A DNA stretch of 64,000 nt from an uncultured Candidatus Melainabacteria bacterium (GCA_949841365.1 CATKZI010000005.1:62001-126000); one strand, 5' to 3'. Shown: positions 46,174 through 55,899, counted from the stretch's first letter. Made by a program: numbers and translations. The notes: a model not told the origin generated them from the sequence alone.

Positions 46174-47043
46174 ATGAAAAGATTTTTTACATTAATTGCA
46201 ATAATATTACTGTTAAATTCGGCTGTTTTAGCAAATGATGTCAAAGTTTTCAGCGAAAAAAATAAATTCGGGCTGCAGGACACTGACGGAACTCAAATTA
46301 CTCCCGCACAGTATTCTAAACTTATAAGACTTGGTGATAATGGCTGGATTGCACAGAAAAAAAGCAAATACGGACTTCTTAACAGTAAAGGCGAAATCCT
46401 CGTACCATTAAAATACAGGCATGTTGACCGCTTAACTTCAAAATTTGTAAAACTCGGTAACGACAACGACTTTGCGGTTTATGATGAATTCGGAAATACA
46501 ATAGTTCAGCCCGAATATTCATCTGTAAGTATGCTGTTTGGCGGAATGTTTCTGACAAAAAAAGATTACAAATACGGCATTGTAGACAAAAACGGCAGAG
46601 TAATTCTTGAAAACAAATTTGACGATATTTATATGCCAAAACCAAACGTTATGCGTATCCAATACAACGGACAGTGGTACGAAATAGAACAAATCAGCAA
46701 TTCAGAATTTCAATTACCTAATGACATAAAAACCGTAAAAGACAATGATAACTTTAAAGTTACGGCTTTTATAAAAGACCCCGTAACTGCATCAGGATAT
46801 TCCGCAGTTACATTCACTGACTATTTTATAAAAGTATTCTCATCAATCTCGCCGTCACATGAGGAAACTATTGATGAATTAATGCTTTCACAGGGTGCGG
46901 ATACTGTTTCAATATTAATGAAAATGACCTGGCTTCCCAAATATCCTTGGACATTTATCAAAAATTATTATCACAATATAAGGACTCCGAATAACGGACC
47001 GCTTACCAATATTAAATATGAATTAAAACAAAAAATGCAATAA
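46174..47043 (+). CDS. secreted WG-repeat protein
   Basis: 289 residues. Signal peptide about 1-20. Four WG-type repeats (about 25-185): KNKFGLQDTDGTQITPAQYSKL, KSKYGLLNSKGEILVPLKYRHV, then FAVYDEFGNTIVQPEYSSV and YKYGIVDKNGRVILENKFDDI. A C-terminal domain of about 100 residues, without known motifs, holds SGYSAVTFTDYF. WG repeats are binding modules of unclear role. It ends in a good terminator. Confidence 0.85.
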   Translation: MKRFFTLIAIILLLNSAVLANDVKVFSEKNKFGLQDTDGTQITPAQYSKLIRLGDNGWIAQKKSKYGLLNSKGEILVPLKYRHVDRLTSKFVKLGNDNDFAVYDEFGNTIVQPEYSSVSMLFGGMFLTKKDYKYGIVDKNGRVILENKFDDIYMPKPNVMRIQYNGQWYEIEQISNSEFQLPNDIKTVKDNDNFKVTAFIKDPVTASGYSAVTFTDYFIKVFSSISPSHEETIDELMLSQGADTVSILMKMTWLPKYPWTFIKNYYHNIRTPNNGPLTNIKYELKQKMQ

Positions 47044-47068
47044 CCTGACAAACGTCAGGTTATTTTTT
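47041..47068 (+). terminator. terminator of the WG-repeat gene
   Basis: TAACCTGAC and GTCAGGTTA pair around AAAC, then six T. Confidence 0.92.
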
Positions 47069-47137
47069 ATCTTAGGAAAAGCCGGCAAAGTTAATTTATG
47101 TTTTGTCAAGAAGCAATTTATGTGCCGGCAAAAATTC

Positions 47138-47938
47138 TTAATTGTGATACTTAATATTATATTTCAGATTATTTTTATTGCAATAGTTTGCAATCTCATC
47201 TGTTGTTTTTTCGAAATAATCAGAAGTCTTTTTAACGTAGATTGCATCATACAGCGGGATTAAGTCTTTATGCTCCTGCTTAATAAAATTAAACATCTTT
47301 GTTTTAAAACTGCTTCTTAAATCCAGCTTATCGAAACAATATTCATCGACATAGTCTTTTGTTGCTTCAACAATTTTTTCAAAAACAGTTATACCCGGAA
47401 TTATCGGGGAAATATAACAAACTGTTTTTATCCCTTCCGATTTTAAAACTTTAAGTGTTTCAATTCTTTGAGCAATACTTGAAGAATTCGGTTCAAGTTT
47501 TACTTTCAAATCCTCATCAAGCATACTAATTGAAACACCGACATCAATATGTTTCATCTGCTTGAACAAATCAATATCTCTCAAAACCAAATCCGATTTT
47601 GTAACAATGCTTATCAGCGCTTCGGATTTAATAAGCTGTTCAAGGACTTTTCTTGTCACACCAAACTCTTTTTCAAAATTGTTATAAGGATCGGTAACAG
47701 TACTTATCTGTACTTTTTTACCCTTAATCTTGAAAATATTTATTTTTTTATTGGTGCATTTAACATCAATAAAATCGCCCCAGCTTTCCGTGTGCTTACT
47801 AAAACTGGACATATAAGAAGCATAGCAGTATAAACACTTATGAGGACACCCTACATACGGGTTTATTACATAATCAAGGCTTTTGAGTTTTGTTTTGTTT
47901 AAGTAGTCTTTAACCCTTGTATAGTCTTGAGCAATCAT
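47138..47938 (-). CDS. radical SAM protein, SplB/Rv2578c-like group
   Basis: 266 residues. The cluster motif is C-x3-C-x2-C in VGCPHKCLYCYA (about 30-41), preceded by the group start SLDYVINPY. Then TDPYNNFEKEFGVTRKVLE and SIVTKSDLVLRDIDLF, as in the spore photoproduct lyase-like and Rv2578c-like groups. It uses S-adenosylmethionine to make a radical; the substrate is unknown. It lacks the conserved C-terminal cysteine of true lyases as far as I can see. A promoter with -10 six bases before the ATG suggests a leaderless message. Confidence 0.87.
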   Translation of the reverse strand: MIAQDYTRVKDYLNKTKLKSLDYVINPYVGCPHKCLYCYASYMSSFSKHTESWGDFIDVKCTNKKINIFKIKGKKVQISTVTDPYNNFEKEFGVTRKVLEQLIKSEALISIVTKSDLVLRDIDLFKQMKHIDVGVSISMLDEDLKVKLEPNSSSIAQRIETLKVLKSEGIKTVCYISPIIPGITVFEKIVEATKDYVDEYCFDKLDLRSSFKTKMFNFIKQEHKDLIPLYDAIYVKKTSDYFEKTTDEIANYCNKNNLKYNIKYHN

Positions 47939-47944
47939 ATCAGT

Positions 47945-47972
47945 ATAATATAGGTAAAAAGAGTCATGTCAA
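47945..47972 (-). promoter_or_regulatory. promoter of the radical SAM gene, probably leaderless
   Basis: On the minus strand TTGACA (47972-47967), 16 bases, TATTAT (47950-47945), then six bases to the ATG. Initiation at the usual distance would begin at the start codon. Confidence 0.6.
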
Positions 47973-47985
47973 TAGCATTGACTTT

Positions 47986-48549
47986 TTAATTCTCAAACGC
48001 GATATCTTCCTCAATAATCCTTGGCGGCTGCGATATAACAAGCATTTCAAGGTATTTATCATTGTTTTCTTTAATTTGTTTTGCAATATTTTCTATTTCG
48101 CTTTCGTGATTGAAAAAGTGCTTCACAGCATACTTTGTGACAATCATGCCTTTTGAAGGGTGTTTTTCAAATTTATACAAATCATATTCGAAATATTTCT
48201 TAGCATTTTCACATCCGTTTACGAGAAAACTTATTGCTGACTTGTCAGATTTTTTATTTTCAATAAGCTTCAAAAGCATGCTGTTTTCTGTATTTTCAAC
48301 CGTTTTGTCAAAATTTTGCGCATATTTAATCGGATTAGTTTCATCAGGATAATAATAAACACCAATCATTTTTGTCCAATTTTGGGAATTTTCTGATTCT
48401 TTATAATACTCGTTTCCGTAGCCGTTTGTTGCAGGCGCAAGAGCACTGAATTTCAACTTATAAACTTCATTATCAAAATGAATTTCTTCAGACAAACATA
48501 TAATTTGCGAGCATAACAATGCACACAGTATAATTAAAAATTTCTTCAT
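47986..48549 (-). CDS. secreted protein, unknown function
   Basis: 187 residues. Signal peptide about 1-20 (MKKFLIILCALLCSQIICLS). The mature part is hydrophilic with many Tyr and Asn and one cysteine near 113. No family recognised. Short C-terminal region with helix pattern. Single gene, located upstream of and on the same strand as the radical SAM gene. Confidence 0.75.
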   Translation of the reverse strand: MKKFLIILCALLCSQIICLSEEIHFDNEVYKLKFSALAPATNGYGNEYYKESENSQNWTKMIGVYYYPDETNPIKYAQNFDKTVENTENSMLLKLIENKKSDKSAISFLVNGCENAKKYFEYDLYKFEKHPSKGMIVTKYAVKHFFNHESEIENIAKQIKENNDKYLEMLVISQPPRIIEEDIAFEN

Positions 48550-48602
48550 ACCAAAATTAAAACTTGTTTCAAAAAAATTTTAAACTGATAAATCGGGTAA
48601 TA

Positions 48603-48773
48603 TTATACAAACTCAAGATTTCTGACTTCAAAAGCTGAAACTAAAGATTTAGCATCTTCAGAGACACCTTTGCATTTTAGCATGCACTCAGGATTGTGTG
48701 CTGATGATAAAACCATCATTTTTAAACCGTCAAAAATATTCATTGATGTAACATCTAACTCTATATTTTTCAT
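48603..48773 (-). CDS. small conserved-looking protein
   Basis: 56 residues from ATG 48773 (MKNIELDVTS). The pattern SSAHNPECMLKCKGVSEDAKSLV distantly recalls the second half of HPr-like phosphocarriers, but the phospho-His region is absent. Two cysteines. No good ribosome site. An alternative start lies nine codons upstream. Confidence 0.5.
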   Translation of the reverse strand: MKNIELDVTSMNIFDGLKMMVLSSAHNPECMLKCKGVSEDAKSLVSAFEVRNLEFV

Positions 48774-48849
48774 ACAAGCAATAACGAAATTATTTAACAA
48801 AAATTAAATATTTTGTATAAAATTAGTCTGTTTATAGGATAATAAAATT

Positions 48850-49323
48850 ATGGGAAATTCAGAAATTAAATTAGCTGCGTTTGACGTAGACGGGGTATTA
48901 ACAGACGGAAGTCTTACTTTTGATGAGTTCGGGCACGAATATAAAACATTCAATGCCAAAGACGGTCAAGGGATTGTAAACCTTAACAAAGCGGGAATTA
49001 TTACAGCAATAATTACGGCACGCAATAACGGAACTGTTGAACACAGAGCGAAAAATCTTAATATAACAGAATTACATCAGGGTTCAAAAAATAAAATTGC
49101 AACATTAGAAGAAATCCTGAAAAAATATAATTTTACTTTTGAAAATGTTGCATATATGGGAGATGATCTTCCTGATATATGCGTTTTGGAAAAAGTTAAC
49201 TTGAAAGGCTGTCCCGCAGATGCAGTTGATGAAGTTAAAAATATTGCAAACTTTATTTCATCAAAAAACGGCGGACGTGGAGCAGTAAGAGAGTTTTGCG
49301 ACTATATACTGGAGAATAAATAA
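48850..49323 (+). CDS. kdsC: KdsC-like phosphatase (HAD family)
   Basis: 157 residues, no cap domain. HAD motif 1 FDVDGVLTDGSLTFDEFGHE (about 12-31), motif 2 in TARNN, and motif 4 YMGDDLPDICVL (about 100-111). The set matches 3-deoxy-D-manno-octulosonate-8-phosphate phosphatases, which make Kdo for lipopolysaccharide; the ending GGRGAVREFCDYIL is typical. This points to an outer membrane with Kdo. Start of a three-gene unit with TAATG overlaps. Confidence 0.9.
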   Translation: MGNSEIKLAAFDVDGVLTDGSLTFDEFGHEYKTFNAKDGQGIVNLNKAGIITAIITARNNGTVEHRAKNLNITELHQGSKNKIATLEEILKKYNFTFENVAYMGDDLPDICVLEKVNLKGCPADAVDEVKNIANFISSKNGGRGAVREFCDYILENK

Positions 49324-49685
49324 TGTTTGAAATTAAAACACAGGCTTTTTTTGCCGCAGCGCATCACCTGTTAAATTACGACGGAGAATGCGAAAATCAG
49401 CATGGACACAATTGGATGGTAGAAGCTTTTGTAAAAGGCGATACACTTGACAAGAGTAATATCTTAATCGACTACAAAGTCTTGAAAAAAGAATTAAACG
49501 CTGTTTTGGATATGCTTGATCATAAAGATATTAACGAGCTTCCCGAGTTCAAAGGTGAAAGTCCGTCAAGCGAAATGATAGCATATTTCATTTACACTAA
49601 GCTTAAGGAAAGAATTGTTCAGCTGAGCAAAGTAAATGTTTGGGAAACTCAAACGTCATGTTGTTCATATTATGAGGAAGCGTAA
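49323..49685 (+). CDS. queD: 6-carboxytetrahydropterin synthase (QueD)
   Basis: 120 residues. Zinc ligands in FAAAHHL (about 10-16) and HGHNW (about 27-31). The possible catalytic cysteine is in GECENQHGH, then D...ILIDYKVLK, DHKDIN and E in VWETQ near the end. It converts dihydroneopterin triphosphate on the way to queuosine. Its ATG overlaps the kdsC stop and its stop overlaps the uppP start. No other queuosine gene is nearby. Confidence 0.92.
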   Translation: MFEIKTQAFFAAAHHLLNYDGECENQHGHNWMVEAFVKGDTLDKSNILIDYKVLKKELNAVLDMLDHKDINELPEFKGESPSSEMIAYFIYTKLKERIVQLSKVNVWETQTSCCSYYEEA

Positions 49686-50530
49686 TGGGCTTTATTCAAG
49701 CAATATTAATGGGGATAGTTCAGGGATTGAGCGAGTTTTTACCGATATCAAGTTCTGCTCACCTTGTGTTTACATCAAATTTTTATAAAGTTTTTAAAGG
49801 AATTGAGATAGTTCAAACATCTAATGAAGAAGTATTTTTCGATATTATGGTGCATTTGGGCACATTGATTGCGGTTTTAATCTTTTTCAGAAAAGATATT
49901 ATGAACATTTTAAAAGCAATGTATAATGCTTTTAAAACAAAAGACTGGTCTGATCATGAAGCCAAACTGGGCTTATTCATAATTGCGGGCACATTTATTA
50001 CAGTTGCGATGGCTCTTCCGATAAACAATATTGCGGAAAAACTCGTTTATTCACCAGCAATTGTCGGAATTTTACTGTTCATTACAGGTTTTGCACTTAT
50101 TTACAGTGAATACAAATCTAAGAAAATCGAAGCAAAAAAATCCGAAGTTGATTTAAAAACTTCGATATTTATCGGTATAGCACAAGGGCTAGCCTCATTA
50201 CCGGGTTTTTCACGCTCGGGGTGGACAATTGCTACGGGTCTGTTTTTAGGTTTAGATAGAGTAACCTCGGCAAGATATTCATTCTTGTTAAGTATTCCGA
50301 TTATTTTAGGAGCTTCCATGGTCTATCCGCTTTTGGAAATTGATATTCAGGAAGCCGTAAAATACAACTGGACTGCAATTATAACAGGTACAATCGTTTC
50401 TGCCGTAACAGGATACATTTGTATCAAATATTTTATGAAATTTATTTCTAAATTTTCATTAAAGATATTCGGCTACTACTGTATCATTGCAGGAATCGCA
50501 ACAGCAGTATTTTTCAGTTTATGTAAATAA
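49685..50530 (+). CDS. uppP: undecaprenyl-diphosphatase UppP (BacA)
   Basis: 281 residues with about eight helices. Signature QGLSEFLPISSSAHLV (about 14-29, catalytic Glu and Ser) and the second motif LPGFSRSGWTIATGLFLGLDR (about 173-193). It recycles the undecaprenyl lipid carrier of peptidoglycan and O-antigen synthesis and gives bacitracin resistance in other bacteria. Starts by TAATG overlap with queD. Confidence 0.96.
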   Translation: MGFIQAILMGIVQGLSEFLPISSSAHLVFTSNFYKVFKGIEIVQTSNEEVFFDIMVHLGTLIAVLIFFRKDIMNILKAMYNAFKTKDWSDHEAKLGLFIIAGTFITVAMALPINNIAEKLVYSPAIVGILLFITGFALIYSEYKSKKIEAKKSEVDLKTSIFIGIAQGLASLPGFSRSGWTIATGLFLGLDRVTSARYSFLLSIPIILGASMVYPLLEIDIQEAVKYNWTAIITGTIVSAVTGYICIKYFMKFISKFSLKIFGYYCIIAGIATAVFFSLCK

Positions 50531-50603
50531 ATGTAAAAATACTAACAAAAAAATATATTCAGGGGTCTTAATATACTGACATTCATGTGTGTGTGGAGTA
50601 AAA

Positions 50604-51617
50604 ATGATTTTAGCGGTTAATAACCATAACAATAAAATAAATTTTTCTGCAGAGGATAAAAAGAAAAAATCGTTGGAATACAACCACGATACACTTTTGA
50701 ACAACAATTTTGCCACACGCACAAAAATCGGAATAGACAAACTCACAAACGCATTAACCGTATACCCCGCTAAAGGCTTGAAAGGGAGCAAAAACGCTAA
50801 TTTCTACGAATTTCTGACAATGGGAACAGTCCCGTATATAATCGGCAGTATCACAATGATGTCAGTCTTTAACTCCGCAAACAAACATTTTGCACCTTTT
50901 GCAAAAACAAAAGCTTCCGCATTAGGTCAAAAAATGGCACTTGGAGTTCTTTTCTACGGCTTATTAAAAAGCGCATCAAAATCATTAGTCAGCAAACCCG
51001 TTCAAATGATAACAGGAATTGACACAGAACGCCCTTATGCCAAGGTTATTTATGAACTTCCTGATGATATTAACGACACAGACATCACAAGTATTGAACA
51101 TCATAAAGTATTTGAAAGTGTAGAATTCCCGCGTTGGGATTTACTTTACGGCGACGAGGCTAAAGGGCAGAAAAGAAATTACCGTTACGACAAAATCGCT
51201 AAAAAACTCGGAATGGGAGAAAACTTAAACGATTCCGATCAGGAAGTAAAACCGAGAATAAAAGAGATTGTAATAAAAACCAATTTAGCCAAAAATATTT
51301 CATCATACCTATGGGCTGCGACAGGCGTTGGTATTGCATTCCAAAAGCCATGGGAAAACTTCTTTAACGTAATGACTTTCAAATTCTGGAAAGGCAAAGA
51401 ATTCAAAAAATGTCTGCAGTCTTTCGGACATAACTTTGTTGAAAGTGTAAAAGATTTTTGGAAAGGTGAAGGTAAAGGCTTCTCCAAACATGCCGGCAAA
51501 GCTTTAGTTGGAGCTGCAGCATTAACCACAGTTTTAGGTGTTATTAACGCAGTTTCTCATAAGTCAACAAACACCAAAAATACTGTTAACAAGAATGAGG
51601 GGTATGTAGTATCATGA
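50604..51617 (+). CDS. membrane protein, shorter member of a paralogous pair, unknown function
   Basis: 337 residues from the ATG with TGGAG five bases before; a GTG at 50589 is rejected. A polar start with KINFSA (about 11-16), two hydrophobic segments (about 77-100 and 108-125), a soluble middle, and segments near 230 and 300. The stretch SVEFPRWDLLYGDEAKG ... KIAKKLGMGENLN ... SYLWAATGVGIA matches the product of the next gene (PQFIPWDLYSDKE ... KIGDRLGVPKNIP ... LWMLTAGFATP). No known family. Its stop overlaps the next ATG (ATGA). Confidence 0.8.
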   Translation: MILAVNNHNNKINFSAEDKKKKSLEYNHDTLLNNNFATRTKIGIDKLTNALTVYPAKGLKGSKNANFYEFLTMGTVPYIIGSITMMSVFNSANKHFAPFAKTKASALGQKMALGVLFYGLLKSASKSLVSKPVQMITGIDTERPYAKVIYELPDDINDTDITSIEHHKVFESVEFPRWDLLYGDEAKGQKRNYRYDKIAKKLGMGENLNDSDQEVKPRIKEIVIKTNLAKNISSYLWAATGVGIAFQKPWENFFNVMTFKFWKGKEFKKCLQSFGHNFVESVKDFWKGEGKGFSKHAGKALVGAAALTTVLGVINAVSHKSTNTKNTVNKNEGYVVS

Positions 51618-54142
51618 GTACAAATTTAATCCAAAACTACATATCTAAACCACAGCAGCCGACTGTTAAACCAAAACCAGATTTTGATATTCAACAAGAA
51701 TTGAATAACAGAACATTCATAAAACCATTAAAAGGTAAAGGCAAACTGCTAAGCGGAAATATTCTCTATGCACCCGTTGATACATTCAGAGATATTACTT
51801 ACAGTTTTAAAGCCTTGGGTCATGCCGCAAAAGGTAAAGCCAATGACCATGAACTCGGCAAACTTAACGATTTGGGAATGATGGCTGGCGGTCTTTCAAT
51901 TGCAGGCTACTTATTCACCAAAAAGACCACACCGTTGACAAAAGGTATGGAATTTGTCGGTTTGGGTTCATTTTTTGCGTCAATGGCAATTTGGCCAAAA
52001 ATTGCAATCCAACTTCCCGCTTACCTTATCCATGGTGTAAATGTTCAAAAACAATATCAAGACAGTTTCGGCAGAAGAAAACCGTTCTATCAAGATCCAC
52101 AATTTATCCCCTGGGATTTATATTCTGATAAAGAAATTGACAAAATCGGCGACAGATTAGGTGTTCCTAAAAACATTCCTAACAGACGCGATTTTATTCA
52201 AGAAAAAATGAGAAAACTTGCGGTTCAAAACAATACTCTCTGGATGCTTACAGCAGGTTTTGCAACTCCTATTATGAGCGCATTGATTTGTAATCAGGCA
52301 GAACCCTATCTTTTGAGATATCAAAATAATCAAAAGAATAAAAAGGCTGACCAAATTTTAACCAACCTCAATGAACACGCAAAAAAATACCAAACTAATC
52401 CTGCACAAAACAGAATAGCAGAAATCATTAAAAAACATGGAAATCAGCCTATCAATGACGAATTAATTGAAACTATTACAAACGCTCTTACTGCAGACAT
52501 TGATTCTGTTACATCGGAAAGTTTTGGAAAAGATTTACAAGCAATACTTTCAAACGGCAGATATTCGGTAAGTGATACAACAGCAAAAAATGTTACTGCT
52601 AACTTACAAGCTCAATTTGCAGGTAAAGGTTTTACAAAAGAATTTTTAGAAGCAGTTCTTCCAAAAGAAGCTGAAATGATTCAATTCTTTAAAGATAACG
52701 GCTTTACCGGAAACAGTTTCCAACAGGTAGAACATACAGAAATCAGTAATAAAATTGTTGAAGAAATCGTAAAACGTGCAAATATATTCAATCAGGCACA
52801 CCCTGACGATGCTGAAGATATAGGTTATATAAGAGAACTTATCAGTGCAAACAGAACTGAAGAACATCCTATTGCCAAAGCACTAAGTGAAGTTAGAGCA
52901 TCATTACTTGATGAAACAGCTCAAAGCAAATTGAAAAAACTTGCAGGAATACTTGATAATTTTAGAGCAAAAAATCTTGCGCTTGATGAATATGCACTTA
53001 TAAAAGTAGGTTCAGCACCCGAAACAGTAATTGCAAATTACTGGAATAATGTTTCACAAGAACTTATGAAATCTTTAGGCTTCACAACTTCCGAAATTGA
53101 AAAAGTAAGATTTAACAGAAATCTTATGGGTGAACTGTTGAGAGGAAAATTAGAACAAATTGCTTCCGATAAATCAGCTTATGACAGAGTAATGGGCATT
53201 CTTGTTGAAAAAGTCGGAGCTCTAAACAGTCAAATAAAACCAAATGATCTTGCATCACATATGCTTACAGATACAGGCTCGCAAACTACATATGAAAAAG
53301 AAGTTCAAACACAGTTTAATCATTTTGCTCAACAACTTAGAGAAAACGGTTTTGTAAGAGCAGCTCAATCAATAATCGGAAACGGACAAAATGAAAACGG
53401 AAGTTACATACGTATTCAAAAAGCTTTTGTTGAAGACAGATTACTTGGAGTAAAAAGTTCATTTAACAGACTTATCAGCACACTTGATTTATACAGACGT
53501 ATTGCAACTGATCCAAACAAATTAACACATATCAACCCTGATTTACCTCTTGTAAGAGAAGTTAAAGAAGAACTTATTGAACTTTGCAAAATCGTAATGC
53601 TTGAAGGTCACTCATCAGACCATGCTACAAAATTCTATATGCTGAGAAATCCTAACCCTTCAACCGATACAAGCCCATTAGAAGTTGCAGGCGGAAAAGT
53701 TAAAAACAAATATTTGGGACATGCAGTTGAAGGTACTGCTGATATATCAACCGACAAATATTTCTATCAAAATGCAATGAAATTTATGTTTATGGATGAT
53801 ATTCACCCCGATACAAGAGCTATCCTTGAAAGAAACGTTTCTATAAGAGATGAATTCACAAGATACAGACAACTGATTATTGAAAAACTCGGCGGAGATA
53901 AATATTTTGCCAAACCGCGTCATTTAATCAGCGGAAAAAATCAGACAGGTTCTGATATTAAATTCTTGCTTACAGGTATTGCTCCTGACGAATTTTTCTT
54001 TAAAGCAGGCCAGCAGGCATTTAACACTAAGAAATGGCTGAAAATGTTCGGCGGTTTCGGGGCAGGATTATTAGGAGTAACAGTATTAGCTCAATTCTTC
54101 TTAGGCAGATTAAAAACTCCAAGGCAGGTAAAAAATGATTAG
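51614..54142 (+). CDS. large membrane protein, longer member of a paralogous pair, unknown function
   Basis: 842 residues. The N-terminal membrane part (about 90-130 and 205-225) is shared with the preceding protein. Then a soluble helical region of about 550 residues, and a last hydrophobic segment near 810-832. No signal peptide or catalytic motif found. The layout (membrane segments flanking a long helical insert) is like that of the 1140-residue protein at 3053. Translationally coupled on both sides; the GH13-like gene starts eight bases before its end. Confidence 0.82.
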   Translation: MSTNLIQNYISKPQQPTVKPKPDFDIQQELNNRTFIKPLKGKGKLLSGNILYAPVDTFRDITYSFKALGHAAKGKANDHELGKLNDLGMMAGGLSIAGYLFTKKTTPLTKGMEFVGLGSFFASMAIWPKIAIQLPAYLIHGVNVQKQYQDSFGRRKPFYQDPQFIPWDLYSDKEIDKIGDRLGVPKNIPNRRDFIQEKMRKLAVQNNTLWMLTAGFATPIMSALICNQAEPYLLRYQNNQKNKKADQILTNLNEHAKKYQTNPAQNRIAEIIKKHGNQPINDELIETITNALTADIDSVTSESFGKDLQAILSNGRYSVSDTTAKNVTANLQAQFAGKGFTKEFLEAVLPKEAEMIQFFKDNGFTGNSFQQVEHTEISNKIVEEIVKRANIFNQAHPDDAEDIGYIRELISANRTEEHPIAKALSEVRASLLDETAQSKLKKLAGILDNFRAKNLALDEYALIKVGSAPETVIANYWNNVSQELMKSLGFTTSEIEKVRFNRNLMGELLRGKLEQIASDKSAYDRVMGILVEKVGALNSQIKPNDLASHMLTDTGSQTTYEKEVQTQFNHFAQQLRENGFVRAAQSIIGNGQNENGSYIRIQKAFVEDRLLGVKSSFNRLISTLDLYRRIATDPNKLTHINPDLPLVREVKEELIELCKIVMLEGHSSDHATKFYMLRNPNPSTDTSPLEVAGGKVKNKYLGHAVEGTADISTDKYFYQNAMKFMFMDDIHPDTRAILERNVSIRDEFTRYRQLIIEKLGGDKYFAKPRHLISGKNQTGSDIKFLLTGIAPDEFFFKAGQQAFNTKKWLKMFGGFGAGLLGVTVLAQFFLGRLKTPRQVKND

Positions 54143-55844
54143 TGCAATAAATTTACTTCAAATAAGAACTCAGCCCACATTTAAACAAGCTGTTCAAACT
54201 CCACAAACACAACCTGCACAGACAAATTCAGGTTTACTGAATGCATATTTAAATAATATGGCAATGATTAATACTCCTGCTGTCAAAAAATCAGAAACCT
54301 CAGCTCCTGTCGATTATCACAATGATTTGAAAACACTTTTCAGAACAAATCAGGCAAAAATTCTTGCAATTATCCCGAGAACCTTTAACGCAAAAGATTT
54401 AAACGGCAACGAATATATTGACGGAAACGAACAACACGGAACTTTCTTAAACGCAATCGAAAGACTTGATGAAGTTAAAGCTCAAGGATTTAACACATTA
54501 CACATCTTGCCAATTCACGAACCCGGTAAACTGAAAGCAATGGGAACGGCAGGTTCTTTGTATTCACCGAAAGATATGCTCGGAATTGACCCGAAATTAA
54601 TTGACCCGAAAGACCCGAGAAGTGATAAAGAACAGTTTAAAGCCTTTATTGACGAATGCCACAAACGCGGGATAAAAGTAATGCTTGATATGCCAAGCTG
54701 TGCATCTTACGATATGTTTTTAGAACACCCCGAATGGATGGCAATGGAACGCGACGGACTTGCAAAAACTCCTCAAGGCTGGAACGATATCAGAATGTTT
54801 CAACCTTGGGAAGATGAAGGTAAAAGAACATTAAACCCGAAACTTCTTGAACTCCATAAAGAATATGTAGATATGTGTATTGATTTAGGTATTGACGGAA
54901 TAAGAGCAGACGTTGCCAGAGCGAAACCCGTTGAATTTTGGGATATTATAATTCCTTATTCAAGAATGCGCGACCCCGAATTTGGCTGGCTCGGTGAAAC
55001 TTATACATATGAAGATGCTTCACCTCAGGCAAACATGCCTTATGACAGACCACAAGACTCGCTTCGTGCAGGTTTTGATACAATTTACGGACAATATCAC
55101 ATTTTCCATGAATGGCCTGATGCAACTACTTTTATGGATTACGTGAAAGAACAGCTTGATATGTCATACAAACTCCCGAAAGGTAAAGCTTTAATCGGTT
55201 CATTTGCAACACACGATGACATTTCACCGATGTACCATGGCGGTGCAGACTATTGTAATCTTACAATGGGCTTGCAGGCAACACTTCCGATGTTAAGTCC
55301 TTACATCGTTGACGGTTATCAATCAGGTGACAAATACCTGTATTCTTATGAGGGCAAACAAAACCCCGTAACTAATACTGATAACCATGAAATGACAGTC
55401 CACAGAGGCAGACTGGATATCTTTAACCTTTCAAGAAAACCGGGCGGTGATCAGCCCGAAATCGGCAAATTTATGACAAGCGCATTTGCTCTCAAAGACA
55501 AATATGCAGATGTTATAAATAAAGGAACATTTATACCGCTTGATAAAAAAGGCGACAAAAACGACCAAATCATAGCTTATGCAAGACACTTGAACGGAAA
55601 AACACTTCTCGTTGTAGCAAACAAAAATGTTAACAGAAATGTTTCCTGCACAGTTAACGTTCCAACATTAAAAGCAAATCAAGAACTTAAAAACCTTCTT
55701 CCGTCATACGGAAAGAAAAGTGCATTACAGGCAAGAGATAATCAACTTGCCGTAAACCTCGGACCTGCAAGAGTTCACGTATTTGAAATAGACACCCCGA
55801 AAATCGAAAATTATTCAAGAAAAATATATAAACAAAATTTATAG
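54135..55844 (+). CDS. GH13 alpha-amylase-family protein
   Basis: 569 residues, no signal peptide. The (beta/alpha)8 catalytic barrel starts near 80. Family sites: region I is changed to LDMPSCASYD, where DxxxNH is usual; region II GIRADVARA has nucleophile D259; region III GETY has acid/base E288; region IV THDD has H360-D361. So the catalytic trio is present. A beta domain follows from about 490 (LLVVANKNVNRNVSC). The first 55 residues are a polar, Gln/Thr-rich leader (MISAIN...PTFKQ). Substrate unknown, probably an alpha-glucan in the cytoplasm. Confidence 0.86.
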   Translation: MISAINLLQIRTQPTFKQAVQTPQTQPAQTNSGLLNAYLNNMAMINTPAVKKSETSAPVDYHNDLKTLFRTNQAKILAIIPRTFNAKDLNGNEYIDGNEQHGTFLNAIERLDEVKAQGFNTLHILPIHEPGKLKAMGTAGSLYSPKDMLGIDPKLIDPKDPRSDKEQFKAFIDECHKRGIKVMLDMPSCASYDMFLEHPEWMAMERDGLAKTPQGWNDIRMFQPWEDEGKRTLNPKLLELHKEYVDMCIDLGIDGIRADVARAKPVEFWDIIIPYSRMRDPEFGWLGETYTYEDASPQANMPYDRPQDSLRAGFDTIYGQYHIFHEWPDATTFMDYVKEQLDMSYKLPKGKALIGSFATHDDISPMYHGGADYCNLTMGLQATLPMLSPYIVDGYQSGDKYLYSYEGKQNPVTNTDNHEMTVHRGRLDIFNLSRKPGGDQPEIGKFMTSAFALKDKYADVINKGTFIPLDKKGDKNDQIIAYARHLNGKTLLVVANKNVNRNVSCTVNVPTLKANQELKNLLPSYGKKSALQARDNQLAVNLGPARVHVFEIDTPKIENYSRKIYKQNL

Positions 55845-55866
55845 GCACATTAAATTAAACACAGTT

Positions 55867-55899
55867 CAAAGGAGATGATTAACATCTCCTTTGATTTTT
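55867..55899 (+). terminator. terminator after the GH13-like gene
   Basis: CAAAGGAGATG (55867-55877) pairs with CATCTCCTTTG (55883-55893), then ATTTTT. Confidence 0.9.

Noticed and set aside
50589-50603. GTG start of the membrane protein at 50604
   Set aside because: The GTG lies upstream of and in the ribosome site TGGAG that serves ATG 50604.
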